From contig PNLP01000029.1 of NCBI GenBank assembly GCA_013823135.1, positions 1-64,000 on the forward strand: a stretch of DNA of 64,000 bases, written 5' to 3'. The notes under the pieces were generated by a model. It was not told where the DNA came from. It searched no databases and worked only from the letters and a program-made list of their open reading frames with translations. The translations under genes were made by a program, and so were the position numbers. This DNA comes from Planctomycetaceae bacterium (GTDB lineage: Bacteria > Planctomycetota > Planctomycetia > Gemmatales > Gemmataceae). Numbering within the stretch: position 1 is the stretch's first letter; each line of letters opens with the position of its first letter. Shown here piece by piece: positions 43,281 through 53,093 of this stretch.

Positions 43281-43949
43281 ATGGGCAAACTTCGCATGCA
43301 AGCTGGGGAAATTCACGTCCCGACGTGGGTGGTCGATCATCCTTCGTTTCTCAAATGGCTTCGCTCCGGGGCAGTCCCCGAGGATTTGCGGATCGGGTAC
43401 ATCAACAACCAGGTATGGACCGAAACCATGCCCGAACGCGCTTTCGCTCACAACCAGATCAAATTGTTGCTCTCAGAAGTTCTCGGACCGATCGCGAGAG
43501 AGAATCGCAGTGGGGTCTATTTTTGCGACGGTATGACATTCACGAGCGAGGCTGGCGGGTTCACAAGTGTGCCAGACGGAATGTTCGTCTGTCGCAAAAC
43601 CATTGATGACGGATTGGTGCAACTCACCGGCGGTAAGCGAAGTCATCACGATACCGAACTCACCGGAACCCCCGATCTCGTCATCGAAGTGGTCAGCGAT
43701 TCGTCCGAGTACAAGCACACGGAATGGTTGATGGCGAACTACTGGAATGCGGAAGTGCCTGAATACTGGGTGATCGACGGTCGCGAGGAACCCCTGCGGT
43801 TCACGATCTACCGCCGCAGGGAGAAGGGGTTTGTTGCTGTTCGTCAGGCGGATGGCTGGAGCCGATCCCCGATTCTCGGGCGTGCGTTCCGCTTCCAGGC
43901 TGGTCCCGAAGAGATGGGCTACCCAACATATCGGTTCGAATCACGCTAA
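43281..43949 (+). CDS. Uma2 family protein (putative PD-(D/E)XK nuclease fold)
   Basis: A 222-residue Uma2 (DUF820) protein. The ATG at 43281 is set by a strong TAGGAGGG site 6 bases upstream; the longer frame to 43185 is noncoding. The fold core includes EDLRIGYINNQVWTETMPERAFAHNQI, then SVPDGMFVCR with a conserved Asp, and the nuclease-like motif PDLVIEVVSDSSEYKHTEW followed by EYWVID. These match PD-(D/E)XK residues. Uma2 genes are expanded in Cyanobacteria and Planctomycetes, often as single genes near mobile DNA, and their true activity is not known. A TATATT stretch at about 43252 could be a -10 element for this gene. Confidence 0.85.
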   Translation: MGKLRMQAGEIHVPTWVVDHPSFLKWLRSGAVPEDLRIGYINNQVWTETMPERAFAHNQIKLLLSEVLGPIARENRSGVYFCDGMTFTSEAGGFTSVPDGMFVCRKTIDDGLVQLTGGKRSHHDTELTGTPDLVIEVVSDSSEYKHTEWLMANYWNAEVPEYWVIDGREEPLRFTIYRRREKGFVAVRQADGWSRSPILGRAFRFQAGPEEMGYPTYRFESR

Positions 43950-44048
43950 ACGCCAATCACCACACTCGCTCATTGACTGTGCATCAAGGCTGCCGATAAT
44001 CGCGGTGGGCTCCGCGTGGGCCGACCATTCACTCGCGGCAGGTGTTGC

Positions 44049-46316
44049 GTGCCACTTCTGTTCTCGCTGACGCTGTTTTGCAGCGCGTTCTTGCTGTTCC
44101 AGGTTCAGCCGATGGTTGGCAAGATGCTGCTGCCCAAACTCGGCGGCACGCCGGCAGTATGGAACGCCTGCATGGTTTTCTTCCAGGCCGCACTGCTCGC
44201 AGGCTATCTCTACGCACACGCGTTGACCAAGTGGCTCGGGACGAAGCGAGCGAGCCTGGTTCACCTCGTGGTTCTCCTGCTCCCCGTGGCCGTCCTCCCG
44301 ATCGTCATCGGTGACGATGCGTTTCGCTCGGCGGCTGCCAGCGATAACCCCGTCGTGCTCGTGCTGGTGCAGTTGACCCTGACCGTTGGCTTGCCCTTCT
44401 TCGTGGTCTCGACAACTGCGCCTCTCTTGCAGCGCTGGTTCGCGGACACGGGCCACCCGTCAGCACATGACCCGTATTTCCTTTACGCGGCGAGCAACCT
44501 CGGCAGCATGCTGGCCCTCATCGCATACCCGGTCATTGTCGAGCCACGGTTGCCGTTGGATCAACAAAGTGGGTACTGGATGTGGGGCTACGCCTTGTTC
44601 GCGGGAATGGTCGGCGTGTGTGCCGCGGCGCTGTGGGCGCGGCGTCTGCCAGCAGCGGAAGTCTTGCCGGTTTCTCAGCAGGTCGCGACGGAACAATTGA
44701 CGTGGTCGCGGCGTGGTCGCTGGGTGTTCCTGGCGTTTGTGCCTTCGAGCTTACTCCTGGGCTGCACAACTTACATCTCGACGGACCTCGCTCCCATCCC
44801 GTTGCTCTGGATCGTCCCACTCGCCTTGTATTTGCTGACGTTTATCATCGTGTTCGCGAAGCAACCGCTGATCTCGCACGCGTTGGCCTGTCGGATTCAG
44901 CCGATTTCACTCCTCCTACTTGTGTTGTTGCTCCTGATGGTCGCGACTCAGTTTCAGGGGTTGCCGTTCTGGGTCTTGCTGTTGATCCACTTGATCGCAT
45001 TCTTCATGTCGGCACTGGTCGGTCACGGTGAACTGGCTCACGACCGCCCCCACGCAGAACACCTCACGGAATTCTTTCTGTGGATGTCTGTCGGCGGCGT
45101 GCTCGGGGGCATGTTCAACGCCTTGCTGGCACCGATCGTCTTTCACCGAACCGGGCTGACCGAGTATCCCGTTGCGCTGGTGCTGGCGTGTCTCCTTCGA
45201 CCGCTGACGCTGCCCGGCAACTCGCCCAGTTCTGCACGCTGGAATGTGTGGGATGTCGTACTGCCCGTCGCGGTTGGGGCACTCGCGGTTGGCACGCTCA
45301 TTCTGACTCAAATCATGGATCTTGAGCCAGGACCGGTTCGCAACGGTCTTGCCTTCGGGTTACCGTGCCTTCTGGTGTTCACGTTCGTCGATCGAGTGCC
45401 GAGGTTTGCTATTGGGATCGCGGCGTTACTTGCGGCCAGTTCGATTAACATTGACGAGAACCGTCTAACCCTGGAGCGAAACTTCTTTGGCGTCGTCAGC
45501 GTGGTCGAATCTCATGCGAGCGATGGAACCCGCTTCCGGCAGTTGATTCACGGGAACACGCTTCACGGCCAGATGCGTCTCGACCAGGTTGATGCCGACG
45601 GACGACACGAACCCCTGACCTACTACCACCGAACAGGCCCCATCGGCACAACGTGTGAAAAGTGGCTCAAGAACCGACCCGGCAAGGCGACTGTCGGCGC
45701 CGTGGGGCTTGGGACGGGTTCGCTCGCCTACTATGCTCGCCCCGGTGACCACTGGGTCTTCTACGAGATTGATCCCGCGATCGAGCGAATCGCGTCAGAT
45801 CCACGATACTTCGCGTTCCTCAGTGAATGTCGAGCCGGCGTCCCGCTGGTGATCCTGGGCGATGCCTACCTTCGCTTGCAAGAGGCTGCCGCAGGTTCCT
45901 ACGATTTGCTGGTGCTAGACGCATTCAGTTCCGACTCAATCCCCGTTCACTTGATCACGCGAGAAGCGGTGGCGCTGTACCGTTCACGTCTCAAATCTGG
46001 CGGTTTGATGGCGTTCCACATTTCGAACCGCTATCTGAACCTCAGGCCGATCCTGGCCAAGCTTGCGGAAGATGCGGGCCTTCTAGCTCGCTGCTGGCGC
46101 GACCCACCGACAGAGGAGCAAACGAAACTCGGTAAGACCGAATCGGAGTGGGTCATCATGGCCGAGAGGGAAGAGGACTTCGGGGCTGTCGTTTGGCCAC
46201 AAGGTGTCGGGAAGTCGCCCGTCTCACGCTGGGAACTCATCAAACCCAAACTGAACACCGCGCTGTGGACGAACAATTTCTCGAACTTACTCGGGGTACT
46301 GGGCCGGGACGATTAA
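44049..46316 (+). CDS. Fused MFS-like transporter / spermidine-synthase-like protein
   Basis: A ~755-residue protein. The N-terminal ~440 residues contain about eleven hydrophobic helices, beginning LLFSLTLFCSAFLLFQVQPMVGKMLLP, a signature of the fused MFS/spermidine synthase group. The C-terminal ~240 residues are a Rossmann methyltransferase-like domain with the SAM/dcSAM-binding GAVGLGTGSLAYYA, the acidic strand WVFYEIDP, and DAFSSDSIPVHLITREA. The start is uncertain: GTG 44049 fits homologues best, while GTG 44016 adds 11 residues. Whether such fusions make a polyamine, or make and export it, is not established. It stands alone between Uma2 and gapA. Confidence 0.85.
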   Translation: MPLLFSLTLFCSAFLLFQVQPMVGKMLLPKLGGTPAVWNACMVFFQAALLAGYLYAHALTKWLGTKRASLVHLVVLLLPVAVLPIVIGDDAFRSAAASDNPVVLVLVQLTLTVGLPFFVVSTTAPLLQRWFADTGHPSAHDPYFLYAASNLGSMLALIAYPVIVEPRLPLDQQSGYWMWGYALFAGMVGVCAAALWARRLPAAEVLPVSQQVATEQLTWSRRGRWVFLAFVPSSLLLGCTTYISTDLAPIPLLWIVPLALYLLTFIIVFAKQPLISHALACRIQPISLLLLVLLLLMVATQFQGLPFWVLLLIHLIAFFMSALVGHGELAHDRPHAEHLTEFFLWMSVGGVLGGMFNALLAPIVFHRTGLTEYPVALVLACLLRPLTLPGNSPSSARWNVWDVVLPVAVGALAVGTLILTQIMDLEPGPVRNGLAFGLPCLLVFTFVDRVPRFAIGIAALLAASSINIDENRLTLERNFFGVVSVVESHASDGTRFRQLIHGNTLHGQMRLDQVDADGRHEPLTYYHRTGPIGTTCEKWLKNRPGKATVGAVGLGTGSLAYYARPGDHWVFYEIDPAIERIASDPRYFAFLSECRAGVPLVILGDAYLRLQEAAAGSYDLLVLDAFSSDSIPVHLITREAVALYRSRLKSGGLMAFHISNRYLNLRPILAKLAEDAGLLARCWRDPPTEEQTKLGKTESEWVIMAEREEDFGAVVWPQGVGKSPVSRWELIKPKLNTALWTNNFSNLLGVLGRDD

Positions 46317-46448
46317 GAGAGACCTTGCCTTGCCGAAAGGGTGGAATTCCCGTGGAAAACTCATACCGTAGTCCGCGAATGTGCTCTGGCGCACGCGGCC
46401 CGATGGCCGTTGGCTTCTGGGCTCTCATTTGCAACGGAGACACACGAG

Positions 46449-47543
<1,095 letters not shown>

Positions 47544-47556
47544 TTGCTTACGGATT

Positions 47557-47595
47557 CAGGATTCGGGAATCAGGGATGCCTGGTCCTGAGTCCTG
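47557..47595. repeat. Imperfect palindrome between gapA and pgk
   Basis: CAGGATTCGGGAATCAGG (47557-47574) and CCTGGTCCTGAGTCCTG (47579-47595) form an imperfect stem-loop in the 107-base gapA-pgk spacer, with sub-repeats of GATTC/GGGAATC. It may be an attenuator or RNA processing site between the two glycolytic genes, or a degraded palindromic repeat. Confidence 0.45.
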
Positions 47596-47650
47596 TTTCG
47601 CTTCTCGCTGATCTGCAAGCATCGTTCCGAATCTTGAACCTCGGTGTGTC

Positions 47651-48859
47651 ATGCCAAAAAAAACGATCGACGACTTGGGCAATCTCACGGGCAAGAAGGT
47701 TCTTGTTCGGGTCGATTTCAACGTGCCTCTCGACAAGAAGACGGGGGCCGTCAAGAATGATCGCCGCATCCGCGGTGCGTTGCCCACGATTCGCAAACTG
47801 CTGGATGCCGGGGCCAGCGTGATCGCCATGAGTCACTTGGGCCGTCCCGAGAAGGCGACCCCTGACGATCGCAAGAACCTCACGATGGACAAGGTGGCCG
47901 CGGCGTTCGGTACCTTGCTCGGCAGGCCCGTGAAAAAGGCTGCCGACGAGGTCGTCGGACCAGCGGTCACTGCAGCCGTGCAAGCCATGAAGCCCGGCGA
48001 CGTGGTTCTGCTTGAGAACCTTCGTTTCGATCCGCGCGAACAGAAGAACGACGCTGTGTTCGCAGCCGCCATCGCCGAACTTGGCGATGCCTACGTGAAT
48101 GATGCCTTCGGCACCTGCCACAACGATCACGACGCCAGCATGGTCGCCGTTCCGGCTGCGTTGAAGGCTGCCGGCAAGCCCCGTGCGGTCGGTCTGCTTG
48201 TAGCCAAGGAACTGGAAGTCATCGACCCATTGATGCTCAACCCCAAGCGGCCGATGATTGCGATCATGGGCGGTGCCAAGGTGTCGGACAAAATCGCGTT
48301 CATCGAGGTGTTACTCCAGAAGGTCGATAAGCTATTCATCGGCGGAAAGATGACGTATACGTTCCTCAAGGCTCGCGGTGTGGATGTCGGTTCCACCCGG
48401 GTTGCCGACGAGGAAGTTGCAGCCGCTCAGCCCCTACTCGTGGAAGTCGGGAAGAAGATCGTACTCCCAGTCGATTCCCTCGCCGCCAAGTCCGATGACC
48501 TGACGCAAACCCAGGTTTACGAAGGGGCCATCCCCACAGGTTACGAGGGTGTCGATATCGGACCAAAGACCCTTGCGGCATACGCGGCCCAGTTGAAGAC
48601 CGCCGGCACGGTCATTTGGAATGGTCCGGTTGGTTGGTTTGAGCAACCCGCTTTCGCCGGGGGCACCAAGGGTATTGCCGAGGCAATGGCCAGCAGTCCA
48701 GCGACGACTGTTGTTGGCGGCGGCGAAACAGCTCAGGCCGTCGAACAGTTCGGCTACGACGAAAAAATGACCCACGTTTCGACTGGAGGGGGTGCGTTCC
48801 TCGCCTACGTCGAAGGCCAGAAATTCCAGAGCCTGGCACAGATTGACGATCGCGTGTGA
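47651..48859 (+). CDS. pgk: Phosphoglycerate kinase
   Basis: A 402-residue phosphoglycerate kinase. N-terminal substrate-binding segments are KKVLVRVDFNVPLDKKTG, RIRGALPTIRKLLDAGASVIAMSHLGRP, and LLENLRFDPREQKND. The C-terminal nucleotide domain has RPMIAIMGGAKVSDKI, GGKMTYTFLKA, and VVGGGETAQAVEQFG with the glycine loop, ending VSTGGGAFLAYVEG. It lies 107 bases after gapA on the same strand, a common glycolytic pairing, with an imperfect palindrome in the gap. Length is normal for the family (~390-400). Confidence 0.97.
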   Translation: MPKKTIDDLGNLTGKKVLVRVDFNVPLDKKTGAVKNDRRIRGALPTIRKLLDAGASVIAMSHLGRPEKATPDDRKNLTMDKVAAAFGTLLGRPVKKAADEVVGPAVTAAVQAMKPGDVVLLENLRFDPREQKNDAVFAAAIAELGDAYVNDAFGTCHNDHDASMVAVPAALKAAGKPRAVGLLVAKELEVIDPLMLNPKRPMIAIMGGAKVSDKIAFIEVLLQKVDKLFIGGKMTYTFLKARGVDVGSTRVADEEVAAAQPLLVEVGKKIVLPVDSLAAKSDDLTQTQVYEGAIPTGYEGVDIGPKTLAAYAAQLKTAGTVIWNGPVGWFEQPAFAGGTKGIAEAMASSPATTVVGGGETAQAVEQFGYDEKMTHVSTGGGAFLAYVEGQKFQSLAQIDDRV

Positions 48860-48918
48860 GTCGGGATGCTGATCGTCGGAGCACGGAATTCCGATCGATC
48901 CGCTTCGGGAGGGAATAA

Positions 48919-49812
48919 ATGTCTTCCAATCCGATTTCCGAAACACGCATACCGCATTCGGGTGAAGCTATGGCGACTGAGCGGGGCAAACGCGGCGTGC
49001 CGGAAGGTCTCTGGATACGATGCCCGAACTGCAAGGCCACGGTGTATAAAAAGGAAGTCGAATCCCGGCACCATGTGTGCCCGGAGTGCGATCATCACTT
49101 CACCATGCCTGCCAAGGACCGGATCGCCCAAATTCTCGACGAAGGGACGTTCGAGGAATGGGACGCAGACCTGCGGCCATGCGATCCTCTTAACTTTGTC
49201 GACCGGATTCCGTACCACCAGAGACTTCTTGAAGAACAGCAGAAGACGGGGATGCTCGATGCGGCGGTCACGGGTAAGGGGTTTATCCGTGGTCGTGGTG
49301 TTGTCCTCGGGATCACCGATTTCGCGTTTATGGCTGGAAGCATGGGCTCTGTAGTCGGGGAAAAACTGACTCGTGCGGCCGAGCGAGCAACCGAACTTCG
49401 CTTGCCACTGATCTTCGTGAGCGGTTCTGGCGGTGGCGCCCGAATGCAAGAGGGTATTCTCTCGCTCATGCAGATGTGGAAAGTGTCCGCAGCTTTGGCT
49501 CGTTACGACTCGATCGGTGGGCTCTACGTCTGCATTTTGACAAATCCGACAATGGGTGGCGTGGCGGCAAGTTGGGCCCTGCAAGGCGACATTACCCTGG
49601 CCGAACCGGGCGCGATGGTCGGTTTTGCGGGACGACGCACGATCAAGAACACGATCCGCCTTGAACTACCTGAGGGTTTTCAAACCAGCGAATTTTTGCT
49701 GAAACACGGGTTTGTCGATCGGATCGTTCACCGTCGTGACTTGAGGACTGAGGTGGCCCGGATCATCGATTACTGCCAAATAGCAGACCGTGTGCCGCGA
49801 ACGACAGAATGA
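48919..49812 (+). CDS. accD: Acetyl-CoA carboxylase carboxyltransferase subunit beta
   Basis: A 297-residue AccD. The N-terminal zinc ribbon has CPNC (Cys35, Cys38) and CPEC (Cys54, Cys57). The crotonase-like carboxyltransferase domain follows with VVLGITDFAFMAGSMGSVVGEKL, FVSGSGGGARMQEGILSLMQM, and ITLAEPGAMVGFAGRRTI. It transfers CO2 from carboxybiotin to acetyl-CoA with AccA. A GGGAGG site 6 bases before 48919 supports that start. The first ~17 residues lie in DNA rich in CGGAAT/CCGCATTC-like repeats and are not conserved; a second ATG at 48970 is possible. It lies 59 bases after pgk. Confidence 0.95.
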   Translation: MSSNPISETRIPHSGEAMATERGKRGVPEGLWIRCPNCKATVYKKEVESRHHVCPECDHHFTMPAKDRIAQILDEGTFEEWDADLRPCDPLNFVDRIPYHQRLLEEQQKTGMLDAAVTGKGFIRGRGVVLGITDFAFMAGSMGSVVGEKLTRAAERATELRLPLIFVSGSGGGARMQEGILSLMQMWKVSAALARYDSIGGLYVCILTNPTMGGVAASWALQGDITLAEPGAMVGFAGRRTIKNTIRLELPEGFQTSEFLLKHGFVDRIVHRRDLRTEVARIIDYCQIADRVPRTTE

Positions 49813-49914
49813 AAACCGGTTGCGTATCCCATCTCCCGTTCGCATCGGTTACAATTAGAACAAGGATTTCTGGGGTCGTTGGCTGGAAACCGACAATTCG
49901 CAATCGGGTGAACC

Positions 49915-50829
49915 GTGGGCCTGTTCGACTTCCTCTTCGGCAAAAAGGCACCTGGCGCAGCCAAAGCCGCCAATCGCGGAAGTGGGGCGAATCCCGTTCG
50001 CGTGAATGTTGAGAAGCGGTTTGAACTGAGCGGCCGCACCGGTCAGGGGAGCATGTCAAAGGTCTATCGAGCCTACGACCGCGAGCTCGGACGCAACATC
50101 TGTTTGAAACTGCTTGACAAGGAAAAGACCAAAAAGTTCGAGGAACGATTCAAAGGATTGAAAAAGCCCTCGGAAGGCGAAATCTGCCTGAATCTGCGTC
50201 ACGACAACATTGTTCGGACGTTCGAGTACGGGCTGACAACGAATGGCGAACCCTACCTTGTCCTCGAGTGGGTCGATGGGAATGGGCTGAACTACCTCGT
50301 GGAGACTAAGAGCAGCCAACTCAACGGTAATCGCATCGACTACATGTGCCAGTTGTGCGATGCCATTCAGTACATGCACGACAACAAGTGGCTGCACCGC
50401 GACCTGTGTACCCGCAACGTCATGGTCACGACCGATGGCGTTCTCAAACTCATCGACTTCGGTCTCGCGATTCCTTATACCCCGGCATTCACAGTCGGTG
50501 GCAACCGGACCGGCACCGCGGACATCCTGGCCCCCGAGATCATCAAGCGAAAGCCGACGGACCACCGCGTGGATCTCTTCGCAGCAGGGGTGACGGCGTT
50601 CGAGGTCTTCACAGGACAGCAACCGTGGGAACGCACGGCTTCGAGTGAGGAGAACTTCCGTCGGCGATTGAACACACCACCCCGCGACCCACGCGATCTG
50701 AAGCCGGGACTTGGAGACGACCTGGCCGATGTGCTTTTGAAGTCGATCGCGCGCGAAGCAGCCGACCGCTACCCAACCGCGACGGCCTTCCGGGCCGCGC
50801 TCTCCAAGGTGAAGAAGCAGGATTACTGA
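49915..50829 (+). CDS. Hanks-type protein kinase with tyrosine-kinase-like catalytic loop
   Basis: A 304-residue soluble kinase, GTG start. The glycine loop (GQGSMSKV, 43-50), the ATP-binding Lys65 in ICLKLL, the catalytic loop HRDLCTRN (161-168), DFG (181-183) and LAPEI (205-209) are all present, so it should be active. The catalytic loop lacks the Lys two residues after Asp that marks Ser/Thr kinases (HRDLKPEN). The HRDLxxRN form is typical of eukaryotic tyrosine kinases. There is no membrane helix and no C-terminal sensor domain, only a short N-terminal tail. It lies 102 bases after accD and convergent with rsmE. Substrate specificity cannot be decided from sequence. Confidence 0.88.
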   Translation: MGLFDFLFGKKAPGAAKAANRGSGANPVRVNVEKRFELSGRTGQGSMSKVYRAYDRELGRNICLKLLDKEKTKKFEERFKGLKKPSEGEICLNLRHDNIVRTFEYGLTTNGEPYLVLEWVDGNGLNYLVETKSSQLNGNRIDYMCQLCDAIQYMHDNKWLHRDLCTRNVMVTTDGVLKLIDFGLAIPYTPAFTVGGNRTGTADILAPEIIKRKPTDHRVDLFAAGVTAFEVFTGQQPWERTASSEENFRRRLNTPPRDPRDLKPGLGDDLADVLLKSIAREAADRYPTATAFRAALSKVKKQDY

Positions 50830-50842
50830 CTCATGCCACCGG

Positions 50843-51538
50843 TCACTCGGCCTGTGAGGCGATGGTGGCTGCCGCAATCGCTGCTGTTTCGACACGCAAT
50901 ACCCGCTTCCCGAGACTGGTTGTTTGCCAACCTGCAACGGATGCGGATGCCACTTCTTCGGATGTGAACCCACCCTCTGGCCCTACCGCGATCACCACCC
51001 CGCCACGCATCGGAAGACTCGCGAGCCCGTTACCGGTGTGAAGCACAAATCGCGATTTTGGGAGATCTGGCAACTTCAGGAACGCATCCCAACCACGGGG
51101 CGTGTCCACCTGCAGAAGCCAGTTTCGGCCGCATTGCTTGCTGGCCTCGATCACGGCGCGTCTGAATTTCTCAACTGTGGACTCCTTCGGATGCACCACA
51201 GAACGAGTGGTGATCAGCGGCACGAACCGCGTCACGCCAAGTTCGGTGAGCTTCTCGATCAGAAAATCGGCTCGGTCGCCCTTGGGGATCGCCGAAGCAA
51301 TGACGACCTCGAAGGGGAGTTCGCGATCCGTGGGTTCTGTACGGAGGATGTTCAGAGTAACGGACTTCTTACCTGTACCCAGAACGGTGGCGGGATAGTC
51401 GTTGCCATCGCCGTTAAAGAGCGTGATCGCGTCTCCCGTCGTGAACCGACGGACAGCCGTGATGTGATGGGCATCACTCCCGGTGAGGGTGTATTCACCG
51501 GGAGCAAGTGGGTCAGGTGTGTAAAAGCGATCAGCCAT
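50843..51538 (-). CDS. rsmE: 16S rRNA (uracil-1498-N3)-methyltransferase RsmE
   Basis: A 231-residue RsmE of the SPOUT methyltransferase family. An N-terminal PUA-like domain (about 1-65) contains LTGSDAHHITAVRRFTTGD. The C-terminal knotted SAM-binding domain contains EKLTELGVTRFVPLITTRSV and the signature AVGPEGGFTSEEV, followed by LGKRVLRVETAAIAA. It methylates U1498 of 16S rRNA. Its ATG directly abuts the stop codon of an upstream 56-codon frame with no spacing and no clear ribosome site, suggesting coupled translation. Confidence 0.95.
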   Translation of the reverse strand: MADRFYTPDPLAPGEYTLTGSDAHHITAVRRFTTGDAITLFNGDGNDYPATVLGTGKKSVTLNILRTEPTDRELPFEVVIASAIPKGDRADFLIEKLTELGVTRFVPLITTRSVVHPKESTVEKFRRAVIEASKQCGRNWLLQVDTPRGWDAFLKLPDLPKSRFVLHTGNGLASLPMRGGVVIAVGPEGGFTSEEVASASVAGWQTTSLGKRVLRVETAAIAAATIASQAE

Positions 51539-51709
51539 TCAGGGCGTACCCGAGACCACTTCTTCCGGGAACTCCTCTTCCGTGTAGTCTACAAAGGTGG
51601 CGTAGGCCTCATCGGGTGGCACGGGGATTGGCGGAGTCGATCGTTCGGCTTCGGCCCAAAATGTCGGATACGACTCGGGGACCGCATGTTCGCGGTGTTC
51701 GAGGTCCAT
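51539..51709 (-). CDS. Small acidic protein upstream of rsmE, unknown
   Basis: A 56-codon frame (MDLEHREHAVPESYPTFWAE at the start; FVDYTEEEFPEEVVSGTP at the end) whose stop codon TGA touches the ATG of rsmE (TGA-ATG, zero spacing). It is acidic and Pro-rich with no signal peptide or cysteine. An AGGA site lies about 9 bases upstream. Third-base use is GC-rich as in neighbouring genes, and the opposite strand offers no gene. It may be a real small protein or a translational leader for rsmE. Confidence 0.5.
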   Translation of the reverse strand: MDLEHREHAVPESYPTFWAEAERSTPPIPVPPDEAYATFVDYTEEEFPEEVVSGTP

Positions 51710-51883
51710 GGCGTCGATCCTGGGAAATGAGGGCGAGGCAGATGGGCATCCGTAACCCTAACCTGCAACACCAGTCCGGGTCAACCGCTGGAAACCAATC
51801 CCACGCATTTTCAATTTGGGATAAATGCGGAGCATACGGCGATTGGCAAAGATGGGGATAATAATTCCCCGCTACCCGAACCT

Positions 51884-52081
51884 CTAGAGTTCGTCGATCG
51901 CGCCGCGGCCGCCGACACGGTGCCAGCCGCCACCCTTCCATTCCAGCACGACTTCGTCGCGCCCTCGCCATGCGACGCAGTAGTGGCCGGTGAAGGAACT
52001 CACAGCCCAGCCCTTGCTCTGAAGGAATTCGATATTTGGCTCGCCGTCCTTGGATGCCAGAATTGGAGATGTCGGCTGCAT
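51884..52081 (-). CDS. Small hypothetical protein, 65 residues
   Basis: A short frame with a good ribosome site (GAGGGGGC about 7 bases before the ATG). The product reads FLQSKGWAVSSFTGHYCVAW, then RGRDEVVLEWKGGGWHRVGG, a Trp/Gly-rich beta-like pattern. There is no signal peptide or recognised domain. It stands alone between the rsmE unit and a lipoprotein gene, all on the minus strand. The clear ribosome site makes a real gene likely; function unknown. Confidence 0.55.
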   Translation of the reverse strand: MQPTSPILASKDGEPNIEFLQSKGWAVSSFTGHYCVAWRGRDEVVLEWKGGGWHRVGGRGAIDEL

Positions 52082-52298
52082 GAATAGCCCCCTCGGTGTG
52101 TCCCGCCGGCGCTGGCCGGTGAGGCATCACTCAACCGTAGAACGAAACCGACCTTGGTGAATTGCGCGAACGTGCGAAATGCACGAAACGGGTGGCATAC
52201 CACCACATACGGCTTATCGGAACTGGCTACGTCCTGAGATTCGCCTTCTTTACACAATTCACCTGCATGCAGGTTCGAACGGCCCGGATTATCCGAAC

Positions 52299-53093
52299 TC
52301 ACCGCACAACCGGCTTTTCGGCCAGAATGGCAGCGCCTGTGATGCCAAGCAGACCGGACGGAATCGCCGGAGGGGCAGGGGGTGCACTTGCGTGCGGGAA
52401 GTACTGCTCGCTCAATGCGTTGCTGGCCGCGACGGGGGTTGTTCCCCCGAAGATCGTTGTCGGGAAGGTCGGCAATGGTTCGCCGGCGAGTTCTGTTCGC
52501 TTACGGATGCTACCCCGGCTGAACGGACCGGCACCAAACACCCACGTGTCGTTCGCCCGGCTCTCGGCTTCCACAGTCCCGGACTGCCAGAGTGCGCGAC
52601 CCGTGATCCGGTTGTAAGCAAAGACCCCAATCTTCGCGACCCCGCGCTGGTCGTTCTTTTTCAGCAAGGCAATCTCAGGAACGCTTGTTGGCAAACCAGG
52701 CACCACGCTGGGCAGATTGACCGCAGGCGTTCCCAGCAGCATCGAATGACGGTCGGTTCCCAATCCACCCGAGCGAAGATCGACAACGAATTCAGCTCGC
52801 GGTTTTTCGTCCTGAAGCAGCGCACCCGCCGACAGGAGCTGTTGGCGAACCAAGCTGACGAGATAGCCCTTATCCAGATCCTTTTCGGGGATGCTGGTCG
52901 AGTCCAGGAAGACAGTTTTCCCGGACAACGGTGTAAAATCAATTTGAACGACGGCCTTGTCGGCTGCCTGCGAAACCAGAAGCATTTCCGTTGCGGACCT
53001 CGGCGTGTCGGTCATCCGACTCGTGCCGCACCCAGCGAAGAAGGGCACGAGCAACAGCACGGCGTTCCGCTTCGTGGTCCGCGGTCTGGTCAT
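52299..53093 (-). CDS. Putative lipoprotein, function unknown
   Basis: A 264-residue protein. The start at 53093 gives a signal peptide with lipobox FAGC (Cys about residue 22), so it is probably a lipoprotein; the longer frame adds an unlikely leader. The body resembles uncharacterised Planctomycete lipoproteins, with VVQIDFTPLSGKTVFLDST, YLVSLVRQQLLSAGALLQD, EFVVDLRSGGLGTDRHSMLLG, and a Pro-rich hydrophobic end. The layout recalls proteins that sense or hold outer-membrane partners (a short conserved strand-helix pattern, then a linker), but no function is known. Confidence 0.7.
   Translation of the reverse strand: MTRPRTTKRNAVLLLVPFFAGCGTSRMTDTPRSATEMLLVSQAADKAVVQIDFTPLSGKTVFLDSTSIPEKDLDKGYLVSLVRQQLLSAGALLQDEKPRAEFVVDLRSGGLGTDRHSMLLGTPAVNLPSVVPGLPTSVPEIALLKKNDQRGVAKIGVFAYNRITGRALWQSGTVEAESRANDTWVFGAGPFSRGSIRKRTELAGEPLPTFPTTIFGGTTPVAASNALSEQYFPHASAPPAPPAIPSGLLGITGAAILAEKPVVR

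Noticed and set aside
43281..43949. Toxin-antitoxin or restriction system around the Uma2 gene
   Set aside because: Uma2 stands alone between gspE and the MFS/spermidine synthase gene; no partner toxin, methylase or specificity gene is adjacent.
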